From positions 1 through 6,899 of the forward strand of contig JAGLTY010000118.1 in assembly GCA_023135025.1 (NCBI GenBank): a DNA stretch of 6,899 nucleotides. The letters run 5' to 3'. Below the pieces are notes generated by a model. That model saw only the letters and a program-made list of their open reading frames with translations, had not been told where the DNA came from and made no database searches. Source of the stretch: Bacteroidales bacterium. GTDB lineage: Bacteria; Bacteroidota; Bacteroidia; Bacteroidales; GCA-2748055. Every line of letters begins with the position of its first letter. Position 1 is the stretch's first letter. Below, piece by piece: positions 1 through 6,407 of the stretch. The position numbers were made by a program, and so were the translations under genes.

Positions 1-417
1 ACCGGTGAGCTCACGGATAACAACAAAATCGGCTCCCTCCACCAGATCCTTACGCAGGGGCGATTTATGGATCAGTGAAGGGAAGGTGGTTACCGGACGA
101 ATATTGGCGTAGAGTCCCAGCTTCTTTCGCATGGCCAGCAGTCCCTGCTCCGGCCTGACCTTTGCCTTTGGATCGTTGTCATATTTGGGATCGCCAATGG
201 CTCCAAACAGAACAGCATCGGATTTCATACAGAGCCGGAAGGTCTCTTCCGGGAACGGATCGCCCACCTGGTCGATAGCCGTGGCTCCTACCAGCGCCTC
301 TGTAAAGCTGAAGGTGTGGTTGTATTTAACACCCACTGCCTTTAGCACTTTAATGGCCTGTTCCACTATTTCGGGACCTATACCGTCCCCCGGTAATACT
401 GCAATGTTAAAGTCCAT
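1..417 (-). CDS. leuB: 3-isopropylmalate dehydrogenase, N-terminal 139 residues (partial)
   Basis: This is an NAD-dependent cytoplasmic dehydrogenase that oxidatively decarboxylates 3-isopropylmalate to 2-oxoisocaproate in leucine synthesis. Many family members also convert erythro-3-methylmalate to 2-oxobutyrate for isoleucine. Translating the reverse strand from 417 gives 139 codons open to the window edge. Visible family marks are GDGIGPE at residues 10-16, GAIGDPKYD near residue 72, the substrate-binding arginine region [16 protein letters not shown] around residues 93-108, and RELTG at the very end, which normally continues to RELTGGIYFG. The family is about 350-360 residues long, so roughly 60% is missing off the left edge. 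The ATG directly abuts the TAG stop of the upstream synthase gene (TAGATG, no overlap), which suggests translational coupling. An A/G-rich stretch inside the end of that gene may serve as ribosome binding site. It is the last visible gene of the leuC-leuD-cimA-leuB operon. Confidence 0.95.
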   Translation of the reverse strand, partial: MDFNIAVLPGDGIGPEIVEQAIKVLKAVGVKYNHTFSFTEALVGATAIDQVGDPFPEETFRLCMKSDAVLFGAIGDPKYDNDPKAKVRPEQGLLAMRKKLGLYANIRPVTTFPSLIHKSPLRKDLVEGADFVVIRELTG

Positions 418-1935
418 CTATTTCTCTTTTTCTATGATATTGAGCATTCTGGTGGTGCATTTGATGGCCGCAACTGTCTGGTCCGGATCAAGTGCACGGG
501 TTTTAATGAGATTTCCTTCGTAGTTCCATGTGATCATACACTCTACAAGCGCATCGGTTTTTCCACCGGGAGGAATGGTGACCACATAGTCGGTCAGCAC
601 AGGGTGTTTCTTCTCGAGTTTGTCATATATTTTCCACAGGGCCCTCATAAATGCATCATACTGGCCATCGCCCGAAGCGGTCTCTTCGTAAATCTGGCAA
701 TCGATCTCAATGGCCACAGTGGCCACTGACTGGAGTCCGCGTGCCACAGAGAGCTGGAAGTTTCTGATTTTGATTCGTTCCTCCACCCGTTTGCCTCGAA
801 GTACATCTGAGATAATATAGGGGAGGTCATCTCTGGTGATAATCTCCTTCTTATCTCCAAGTTCAATGACTCGTTCTGTGACCAGTCTGGCATCCTCTTT
901 ACTCAGTTCGATACCCAGCTCCTCCAGGTTCTTCAATATGCTGGCCTTTCCAGACATTTTTCCAAGGGCATAGCTCCGTTTTCTGCCAAATCTTTCGGGA
1001 AGCAGGTCATTGAAATAGAGGTCATCTTTCTGATCCCCGTCCGCATGGATCCCGCTGGTCTGTGTAAACACGCTCTCCCCGATCAGGGGTTTGTTGGAAG
1101 GGATCCGGACACCTGAGAACGATTCCAGTATTTTACTGGCGTGGTAGAGCCGCTCCTCATTCACATCCATCTCATACTTAAAATGGTCCTTGACCACCCC
1201 GATGACACTGGAGAGCGGAACATTCCCGGCCCTTTCTCCCAGTCCGTTCAAGGTGGTATGGATGCCGGAGATCCCTGCCTTGATGGCCGAGAATACATTG
1301 GCTGTTGCCAGGTCGTAGTCATTGTGCGCATGAAAGTCAAAATTCAGTTCCGGGTAGCGGGTCACCATATCGAGGCAGAAATCGTATGTCTCCTGCTGGT
1401 TCAGGATCCCCAGGGTATCGGGGAGCATGTATCTGTCGATGCTCTCATCTTTCAGGGCATCCAGCATCTGGTACATATAATCGGGCGAGTTGCGCATGCC
1501 ATTGGACCAGTCTTCGAAATAGACATTCATCCGGATATCCATCTCCCTGGCCCGCCGGAGCACACCCTTTACATCGGCAATGTGCTGCTCCGGAGTTTTT
1601 CTCAGCTGGGTGCTACAGTGCTTCAGAGATCCTTTCATCAGCAGGTTATTTACCTTTCCACCGGCATCTTTGATCCACTTTAGGGATATATCCCCATCAA
1701 TAAATCCCAGCACTTCCACCTTCTCTATATGTCCATGCTCCTTAGCCCAGGTAAAGATCTTCCTGGCGCCCTGGTACTCTCCCTCGGAGACCCGGGCGGA
1801 GGCCACTTCGATGCGGTCCACATTCAGCTCATCAAGCAGCACTATTGCAATATTGAGCTTCTCGGTGGCGGTAAATGATACCCCGGAGGTCTGTTCCCCG
1901 TCCCGGAGCGTGGTATCCATGATGGTAATTTTCAT
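418..1935 (-). CDS. cimA: LeuA-family synthase, probably (R)-citramalate synthase
   Basis: This 505-residue enzyme condenses acetyl-CoA with a 2-oxo acid, most likely pyruvate, giving (R)-citramalate, the first step of threonine-independent isoleucine synthesis. Residues 1 to about 275 form the HMGL-like TIM barrel, with DTTLRDGEQ at 7-15 (catalytic Arg11, Asp12), Glu141, and metal ligands His202 and His204 in FHAHND. The linker region has HADGD at 297-301, and residues from about 385 to 500 form the LeuA regulatory domain with GDGQYDAF and PPGGKTDALVE. Aligned from memory with Leptospira interrogans CimA (offset 5, then 4), the pyruvate-pocket residues Leu81, Leu104 and Tyr144 are Leu76, Leu99 and Tyr139 here. 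The isoleucine-pocket residues Tyr430, Leu451, Tyr454, Ile458 and Val468 are Tyr426, Leu447, Tyr450, Ile454 and Val464. This favours CimA over 2-isopropylmalate synthase, as which many annotation pipelines label such proteins. One active-site position, Asn310, appears as Asp305. It starts 12 bases after leuD and abuts leuB. Membership of the family is certain; the substrate is inferred. Confidence 0.85.
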   Translation of the reverse strand: MKITIMDTTLRDGEQTSGVSFTATEKLNIAIVLLDELNVDRIEVASARVSEGEYQGARKIFTWAKEHGHIEKVEVLGFIDGDISLKWIKDAGGKVNNLLMKGSLKHCSTQLRKTPEQHIADVKGVLRRAREMDIRMNVYFEDWSNGMRNSPDYMYQMLDALKDESIDRYMLPDTLGILNQQETYDFCLDMVTRYPELNFDFHAHNDYDLATANVFSAIKAGISGIHTTLNGLGERAGNVPLSSVIGVVKDHFKYEMDVNEERLYHASKILESFSGVRIPSNKPLIGESVFTQTSGIHADGDQKDDLYFNDLLPERFGRKRSYALGKMSGKASILKNLEELGIELSKEDARLVTERVIELGDKKEIITRDDLPYIISDVLRGKRVEERIKIRNFQLSVARGLQSVATVAIEIDCQIYEETASGDGQYDAFMRALWKIYDKLEKKHPVLTDYVVTIPPGGKTDALVECMITWNYEGNLIKTRALDPDQTVAAIKCTTRMLNIIEKEK

Positions 1936-1947
1936 GACCTGATGGAT

Positions 1948-2541
1948 TTAGTCTCTTGATTTTTCAAACTGTGCAATCTTCTCTCTGATACTCAGCAGGT
2001 AATCAATATCGTCGTAACCATTGAGAAGACACTCTTTTTTATAGGGATTGATATGAAAGCTTTCAGACTTCCCGGAGGCGGTCAGTATGATCACCTGTTT
2101 CTCCAGGTCCACTTTGATGATGGTACCGGCATCTTTTTCAATCTCAGACAGCAGGGTGGCCAGGAATGTTTCGGATACCTGAACCGGAAGGAGACCATTG
2201 TTCAGTGCGTTGTTTTTAAAAATATCGGCAAAAAAGCTGGAAACCACCACTTTAAATCCAAAGTCATGAATGGCCCAGGCGGCATGTTCTCTGCTTGAAC
2301 CACTGCCAAAATTCTTACCTGCCACCAGGATGGTTCCCGCGTAGGTGTTATTGTTCAGCACAAAATCTTCTTTAGGCTTTCCGCTTTTATCAAACCGCCA
2401 GTCCCGGAACAGGTTCTCCCCAAATCCCTCCCGGGTGGTGGCCTTCAGGAAACGGGCGGGTATGATCTGGTCGGTATCCACATTCTCGATGGGCAGGGGT
2501 ACTGCCGGGGATTCTATGGTTTGGAATTTCTCGGTTGACAT
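1948..2541 (-). CDS. leuD: 3-isopropylmalate dehydratase small subunit
   Basis: This is the small (swivel-domain) subunit of isopropylmalate isomerase. It pairs with LeuC to interconvert 2- and 3-isopropylmalate in the cytoplasm, and homologous pairs also isomerise citramalate. The 197-residue length is normal for the family. Diagnostic motifs are [13 protein letters not shown] near the N-terminus, which closes over the substrate, and the [17 protein letters not shown] segment around residues 75-91, whose serine/arginine loop contacts the substrate carboxylates. The TAA stop lies 12 bases before the citramalate synthase start, and 45 bases separate it from leuC upstream. No clear Shine-Dalgarno precedes the ATG; the upstream stretch is A/T-rich, as is usual in Bacteroidota. 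Co-transcription with leuC and the synthase is inferred from strand and spacing. Since only one leuCD pair is visible, it probably serves both leucine and citramalate intermediates. Confidence 0.96.
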   Translation of the reverse strand: MSTEKFQTIESPAVPLPIENVDTDQIIPARFLKATTREGFGENLFRDWRFDKSGKPKEDFVLNNNTYAGTILVAGKNFGSGSSREHAAWAIHDFGFKVVVSSFFADIFKNNALNNGLLPVQVSETFLATLLSEIEKDAGTIIKVDLEKQVIILTASGKSESFHINPYKKECLLNGYDDIDYLLSIREKIAQFEKSRD

Positions 2542-2586
2542 CAGAATAACTTTAAAGTATTACAATGGAAACGGGAAAATGTTGTA

Positions 2587-3987
2587 TCAAAGCAGCGTTC
2601 TTGGATCTGTAATCTTTCCGGTAACTGCTGCTGCTGCTGCTGTAAGGGGACTGGCCAGCATGGTACGCGATCCGGGTCCCTGTCTTCCTTCAAAATTCCG
2701 ATTGGAGGTGGCCACTGCCAGCATCCCTTCCGGCACCTTGTCATCGTTCATGGCCAGGCAGGCGGAACAACCCGGCTGCCTCAGTTTAAACCCGGCTGCC
2801 TCCAGTTTTTCGGTGATCCCCTCCTCATGGGCCTGTTTTTCGACCTGTTTTGATCCGGGAACGATCCAGGCAGTTACATGTTCGGCCCTCTTTTTTCCCT
2901 GGACAAACTGAGCTACTTCTCTCAGGTCCTCAATTCTTCCGTTGGTACAGCTGCCCACGAATACATAATCTACCTTTCGGCCAGCGATAGGGCTTCCTGC
3001 TTCGAAACCCATGTATGCAAGCGACTTCTGGTAAGACTTCCTGTTGCCGGGATCAACCTCCTCTACAGCCGGGATCCGGTCCGTGATTTTGGCCCCCATA
3101 CCCGGATTGGTTCCGTAAGTAATCATCGGCTCAATATGGTTGGCATCAATGTGCAGCTCTTTATCAAATGTGGCGTCCTCATCGCTCTTCAGAAGTTTCC
3201 ATCTCTCTACAGCCTGATCAAAATCGGCACCTGATGGTGCAAATTCGCGACCCTTTATATAATGGAAGGTTGTCTCGTCGGGGGCAATCAGTCCACCACG
3301 GGCCCCGCTCTCAATACTCATATTGCATATGGTCATTCGTCCCTCCATGGAGAGGTTCCTGATGGCCGATCCGGCGTACTCTATAAAGTAACCTGTGCCG
3401 CCACTGGCGGAGATCTTTGAAATGATATAGAGGACCACATCTTTGGCGGTCACCCCTTCCGAAAGTTCACCATCAACAGTGATCAGCATCTTCTTAGGTT
3501 TGGGCTGAAGAATGCACTGGGTGGCCAGCACCATCTCCACTTCGGAGGTGCCGATTCCAAAAGCCACACTGCCGAAGGCTCCATGGGTGGAGGTGTGACT
3601 ATCGCCACAAACCATGGTCAGGCCCGGTTGTGTGATACCCAGCTCGGGACCGATCACATGGACTATTCCATGGTAGGGATGGTTCAATCCATATAAGGTG
3701 ACCCCGTGTTTTTCACAGTTTTCAGTCAGTTTGTTTACCTGGAACACGGAGAGTTCATCCCTGATGGGGAGGTGCTGATCAACGGTAGGAACATTGTGAT
3801 CGGGGGTTGCCACTGTGTTCTCCGGACGAAAAAGGCTGATTCCCCGGCTTTCGATACCGGCAAAGGCTTGCGGACTGGTCACTTCATGGATCAAATGCCT
3901 GTCAATATAGAGTACCGAGGGGCCTCCTTTGATCTCTTCCACCACATGGGCATCCCAGATTTTATCAAATAGTGTTTTCCCTGCCAT
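2587..3987 (-). CDS. leuC: 3-isopropylmalate dehydratase large subunit
   Basis: This is the large, catalytic subunit of isopropylmalate isomerase, an aconitase-superfamily [4Fe-4S] enzyme working with LeuD. Its 466 residues match the usual bacterial length. The cluster ligands are visible as Cys347 in GSCTNGR (345-351) and Cys407 and Cys410 in [10 protein letters not shown]. Other family marks are [14 protein letters not shown] near 29-43, [13 protein letters not shown] at 127-139 and [15 protein letters not shown] at 428-442. A short alanine run at 450-454 near the C-terminus is a normal family feature. It is the first gene of the minus-strand operon, with a 160-base divergent region upstream. 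The ATG at 3987 gives the canonical [16 protein letters not shown] start. No Shine-Dalgarno is evident; a TAnnTTTG box lies about 26 bases upstream. No leuA precedes it, unlike many leu operons. Confidence 0.97.
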   Translation of the reverse strand: MAGKTLFDKIWDAHVVEEIKGGPSVLYIDRHLIHEVTSPQAFAGIESRGISLFRPENTVATPDHNVPTVDQHLPIRDELSVFQVNKLTENCEKHGVTLYGLNHPYHGIVHVIGPELGITQPGLTMVCGDSHTSTHGAFGSVAFGIGTSEVEMVLATQCILQPKPKKMLITVDGELSEGVTAKDVVLYIISKISASGGTGYFIEYAGSAIRNLSMEGRMTICNMSIESGARGGLIAPDETTFHYIKGREFAPSGADFDQAVERWKLLKSDEDATFDKELHIDANHIEPMITYGTNPGMGAKITDRIPAVEEVDPGNRKSYQKSLAYMGFEAGSPIAGRKVDYVFVGSCTNGRIEDLREVAQFVQGKKRAEHVTAWIVPGSKQVEKQAHEEGITEKLEAAGFKLRQPGCSACLAMNDDKVPEGMLAVATSNRNFEGRQGPGSRTMLASPLTAAAAAVTGKITDPRTLL

Positions 3988-4013
3988 TTTGTGTCAAAAT
4001 GTAACGTAAGCCG

Positions 4014-4047
4014 CAAATGTAAGAAACTTATTCTGCAAATTGACAAA
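4014..4047 (-). promoter_or_regulatory. Candidate Bacteroidota-type promoter of the leuC operon
   Basis: Read on the minus strand, TACATTTG (4021 down to 4014) matches the Bacteroidota -7 consensus TAnnTTTG. TTTG (4047 down to 4044) lies 22 bases upstream as a possible -33 element, slightly wider than usual. Transcription would begin near 4010 and leave a leader of roughly 23 bases, too short for a leader-peptide attenuator or riboswitch. A second -7-like box, TAATTTTG (4051 down to 4044), overlaps the -33 candidate. It has TTTG only 15 bases upstream, so it fits less well. Assignment is by motif only. Confidence 0.4.
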
Positions 4048-4115
4048 ATTATAGCCGTTTTAATATCAAATTATCACTTCAGATGCTTCCGATTCACCTA
4101 TTTGGAGTAACCGGA

Positions 4116-4144
4116 TTGCTTTCAGTGAAAAATTCTTAATTTTG
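4116..4144 (+). promoter_or_regulatory. Promoter of first CotH-like paralog, predicted leaderless
   Basis: TTG at 4116-4118 and TAATTTTG at 4137-4144 form a -33/-7 pair of the Bacteroidota type separated by 18 bases. The box ends four bases before the ATG at 4148. If the -7 element is centred about seven bases before the transcription start, as reported for this phylum, transcription would begin at or next to the A of the ATG. That would give a leaderless mRNA, which fits the absence of any Shine-Dalgarno. The same arrangement recurs before the second paralog (30 of 37 bases identical from 4114 to the ATG), supporting functional conservation. Confidence 0.55.
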
Positions 4145-4147
4145 AGT

Positions 4148-5224
4148 ATGATTATTTCACAGCTTCCCCATCGCCTGTTCCTGTTGATTTGGAGCATCTT
4201 GTTGTTCATTCCGGGGTCGCTCCTTTCGCAGCAGGAGCAGCCACAGATCCGGATGGTTGATACCATTGATACTTCGATCGATCTGTTTGATGAAACCGAG
4301 CCCATGCATATCACCCTTACCCTCGATTTGAAGAGGTACAAGCGTGAGAAGTACAAGGGGGAGTATATGCCGGTCCATTTTCTTTACCAGTTCAATGATA
4401 CCCTGCATCTGGAAAAAACCATGCGGCTGAAGGCGCGCGGTAACTTCAGGAGAAACCATTGCAACCTGGCTCCCTTCTGGTTGAATATTCGAAAGGCAGA
4501 TGTGAAAAACAGACATCTGCAGGATATAAAACGGATCAAGATTGTTACCCACTGCAAGGGGTCAAAAGCTTATGAGGAGTATGTGCTGAAGGAGTACCTG
4601 TGTTATAAGATATACAATATCATTTCGCCGATCAGTTTCAGGGTGAGGCTGGTCAGGATGACCTATGTGGATAGCGGAAGAAAGAACAAAGTAACAGAGG
4701 GTTGGGCCTTTATGATCGAACCTGAGGCGATGCTGGCACAACGGACCGGTGGGCTGGTGGTGAAGAGAGATGATTTAACAACCCTGCTTATGCGGCCCGG
4801 AGAGATCGATCTTGTTGCCCTGTTCCAGTATATGATCGGGAATGCCGATTATTCAGTGGCGGGCAGACACAATCTGAAGATACTGGGACTGCCCGGTTTT
4901 GGAAGCGAAGGATACACCCCGGTACCATACGATTTTGATTATACAGGATTGGTGGATGCTTACTACGCGGTTCCGGGAGAGAACCTGGGACTCGCCTCTG
5001 TCAGGGAGCGTTATTACCTGGGGCCCTGCCGGGAGGATGAAGCCTTTATTGCAGCTATCGAACATATCAATCAGTGCCGGGAGGAGATCCTCCAGCTGGT
5101 GACCGGTTTTGATTACCTGGACACCAAATATAAAAATGGTGCCATCCAATATCTCGAGCACTATTTCGAATTGGCTGGCCAATATCAATCACTTATTCCT
5201 TCCTTGCAAAAAACCTGCCGGTAG
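4148..5224 (+). CDS. Secreted CotH-like (atypical kinase fold) protein, copy 1
   Basis: This 358-residue protein has no function I can name with certainty. Residues 1-28 form a signal peptide (Arg9, hydrophobic core 11-26, cleavage probably near LLSQ); there is no lipobox cysteine and no further membrane segment, so a periplasmic or extracellular soluble protein is expected. The motif order resembles the CotH family of atypical protein kinases: ARGNFRR at 96-102, a helix with YVLKEYLCYKIYN at 145-157, then MIGNADYS at 229-236, RHN at 240-242 and PVPYDFDYTGLVD at 258-270. In Bacillus CotH the corresponding segments read RGS, NYDG, HN and PWDYD and carry metal and catalytic aspartates, so Asp234 and Asp262/Asp264 are candidates here. 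Cysteines 105, 136, 152, 294 and 357 are shared with copy 2. The ATG is preferred over the TTG six bases upstream, which lies within the -7 box. Family assignment is an inference from motifs; the reading frame itself is secure. Confidence 0.85.
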   Translation: MIISQLPHRLFLLIWSILLFIPGSLLSQQEQPQIRMVDTIDTSIDLFDETEPMHITLTLDLKRYKREKYKGEYMPVHFLYQFNDTLHLEKTMRLKARGNFRRNHCNLAPFWLNIRKADVKNRHLQDIKRIKIVTHCKGSKAYEEYVLKEYLCYKIYNIISPISFRVRLVRMTYVDSGRKNKVTEGWAFMIEPEAMLAQRTGGLVVKRDDLTTLLMRPGEIDLVALFQYMIGNADYSVAGRHNLKILGLPGFGSEGYTPVPYDFDYTGLVDAYYAVPGENLGLASVRERYYLGPCREDEAFIAAIEHINQCREEILQLVTGFDYLDTKYKNGAIQYLEHYFELAGQYQSLIPSLQKTCR

Positions 5225-5252
5225 AGCTGAGTAGGTGATCCCTGAAAAGCGC

Positions 5253-5281
5253 TTGCTTCAAATAATAAATTCTTAAATTTG
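5253..5281 (+). promoter_or_regulatory. Promoter of second CotH-like paralog, predicted leaderless
   Basis: TTG at 5253-5255 and TAAATTTG at 5274-5281 are separated by 18 bases, and the box ends four bases before the ATG at 5285. This is the same geometry as the promoter of copy 1. The stretch AAATTCTTAA before and TTTGAGTATGA after the variable base is shared between the two. The second copy therefore probably has its own promoter, although read-through from copy 1 is possible because no terminator is visible in the 60-base gap. Confidence 0.55.
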
Positions 5282-5284
5282 AGT

Positions 5285-6361
5285 ATGACCGGTTCACCCC
5301 ATCTTTATCGTTTGTCCTTCTTGATATTGAGCATCTTATTGCTTGGTCCCGGGGCTCTCTTATCTCAGACTGAAGAGGAGCAGATCCTGATGGTGGATAC
5401 AATTGACACTTTCCTTGATCTGTTTGATGAAACTGATCCCATGCACATCACCCTTACACTCGATTTAAAGAGGTACCAGCGTGAGAAGTATAAAGGGGAG
5501 TATATGCCAGTCCATTTTCTTTACCATTTCAATGATAGCCTGCATCTGGAGAAAGAAATGCGGCTAAAGGCGCGCGGTAAATTCAGGAGAGCCCATTGCA
5601 CTCTCGCTCCCTTCTGGTTGAATATCCGGAAGGTCGATGAAGAGAATGAGCATCTGCGGAATGCCAGTAAGATCAAGGTTGTAACCCACTGCAAGGGTAC
5701 AAAAGCTTATGAGGAGTATGTACTGAAGGAGTATCTGTGCTATAAAATATACAATATTATTTCACCTGTCAGTTTCAGGGTGAGGTTGGTCAGGATAACC
5801 TATGTGGACACGGGAAGAAAGAATAAAGAGACAGAGGGCTGGGCCTTTATGATCGAACCCGAGGAGATGCTGGCACAACGCAACAATGCAATGGTGGTGA
5901 AGAGGGATGATTTAACGACCAAACTTTTACGACCCGAAGAGATCAATATATTGGCACTGTTCCAGTATATGATCGGGAATCCCGATTATTCGGTGCCGCG
6001 CCGGCACAACTTGAAGATCCTGGGATTACCTGGTTTTGGAGCCACAAGTTACATACCCGTACCCTACGATTTTGATTACTCAGGCTTGGTGGATGCCTAC
6101 TATGCGGTTCCTTCAGAGAAACTGGGGATCATTTCTGTCAGGGAACGATATTTCCTCGGCCCCTGTCGGGAAGATAGAGCTTATATTGCAGCTATCGAAA
6201 AAATCAATCTATATCGAGAGGAAATTCTCCAGTTGGTGACCGATTTTGAATACCTGGATCAGAAATATAAAAAAGGTGTCATCGCCTACCTTGAGCAGTA
6301 TTTTGAACTGTCTACCCATTATAAAGCACTTATATACTCTTTGCAAAGAACCTGCCTGTAG
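5285..6361 (+). CDS. Secreted CotH-like (atypical kinase fold) protein, copy 2
   Basis: This is the paralog of the preceding gene: also 358 residues, about 273 of 358 positions identical by hand count, no gaps. A signal peptide covers residues 1-28 (hydrophobic core 11-26, LLSQ near the cleavage point), so export is expected. It keeps the CotH-like candidate motifs: MIGNPDYS at 229-236, RRHN at 239-242 and PVPYDFDYSGLVD at 258-270, with Asp234, Asp262 and Asp264 intact. One notable difference is RGK at 97-99 instead of RGN in the segment that would correspond to the nucleotide-binding N-lobe. Differences concentrate in the signal peptide, residues 117-129, 199-224, 237-257 and the last 16 residues; the segment from 139 to 190 is nearly invariant. 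Five cysteines (105, 136, 152, 294, 357) are shared; copy 1 Cys310 is Tyr here. The function and the partner are unknown. The ATG is chosen over the TTG six bases upstream. Confidence 0.85.
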   Translation: MTGSPHLYRLSFLILSILLLGPGALLSQTEEEQILMVDTIDTFLDLFDETDPMHITLTLDLKRYQREKYKGEYMPVHFLYHFNDSLHLEKEMRLKARGKFRRAHCTLAPFWLNIRKVDEENEHLRNASKIKVVTHCKGTKAYEEYVLKEYLCYKIYNIISPVSFRVRLVRITYVDTGRKNKETEGWAFMIEPEEMLAQRNNAMVVKRDDLTTKLLRPEEINILALFQYMIGNPDYSVPRRHNLKILGLPGFGATSYIPVPYDFDYSGLVDAYYAVPSEKLGIISVRERYFLGPCREDRAYIAAIEKINLYREEILQLVTDFEYLDQKYKKGVIAYLEQYFELSTHYKALIYSLQRTCL

Positions 6362-6374
6362 GGATAATATTTAC

Positions 6375-6382
6375 TATTTTTG
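6375..6382 (+). promoter_or_regulatory. Candidate -7 box for the aspartate kinase gene
   Basis: TATTTTTG at 6375-6382 matches TAnnTTTG, in the 46-base gap after the second paralog. Transcription would start near 6386, about 22 bases before the ATG. No good TTG lies at the expected -33 spacing, so this is a weaker candidate than the two promoters before the paralogs. No terminator hairpin is visible between the paralog stop and this box. Confidence 0.3.
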
Positions 6383-6407
6383 GCGAATTGTAACTAAATA
6401 ATGCGAT

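Larger units (their letters stand above)
3988..4147. other. Divergent intergenic region between leuC and the tandem secreted paralogs
   Basis: This 160-base A/T-rich gap separates the leftward leu operon from the rightward paralog pair and is the only place for the promoters of both. It holds TAnnTTTG boxes facing both ways (4014-4021 and 4044-4051 on the minus strand, 4137-4144 on the plus strand). I see no convincing terminator hairpin, tRNA, leader peptide or riboswitch. No inverted repeat strong enough to name an operator was found by eye. Confidence 0.7.
4114..6361 (+). repeat. Tandem gene duplication, 1137-base unit including promoter
   Basis: Two diverged direct copies occupy 4114-5224 and 5251-6361 at a constant offset of 1137 bases. 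The copied unit starts at the -33 region of the promoter and ends at the TAG stop. Both encoded proteins are 358 residues and align without a gap. Between the copies only a short stretch (5225-5250) is unique. The amount of divergence and the lack of indels indicate an old duplication kept under protein-level selection rather than a recent assembly artefact. Confidence 0.9.

Noticed and set aside
2625..2642. (CTG)6 trinucleotide repeat inside leuC
   Set aside because: On the coding strand it encodes the short alanine run near the LeuC C-terminus, which is a normal family feature; six units are not unusual enough to call a phase-variable tract, and trinucleotide changes would not shift the frame.
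131..2911. Several plus-strand open frames opposite the leu genes (for example 131-523, 1141-1683, 1580-1942, 2345-2911)
   Set aside because: Their translations show no recognisable domain and are rich in Pro, Ser and Cys in the way antisense frames are; they lie wholly or almost wholly opposite well-supported leuB, cimA, leuD and leuC and lack start signals.
4142..4150. TTG start six bases upstream of the ATG of copy 1 (and the same at 5279 for copy 2)
   Set aside because: The TTG falls inside the conserved -7 promoter box, and the in-frame ATG two codons later is the better start; no ribosome binding site favours the TTG.
5247..5254. Palindrome AAGCGCTT in the gap between the paralogs as a terminator or operator
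   Set aside because: The stem is only four base pairs with no loop or T-tract, and it overlaps the -33 region of the second promoter; too weak to call.
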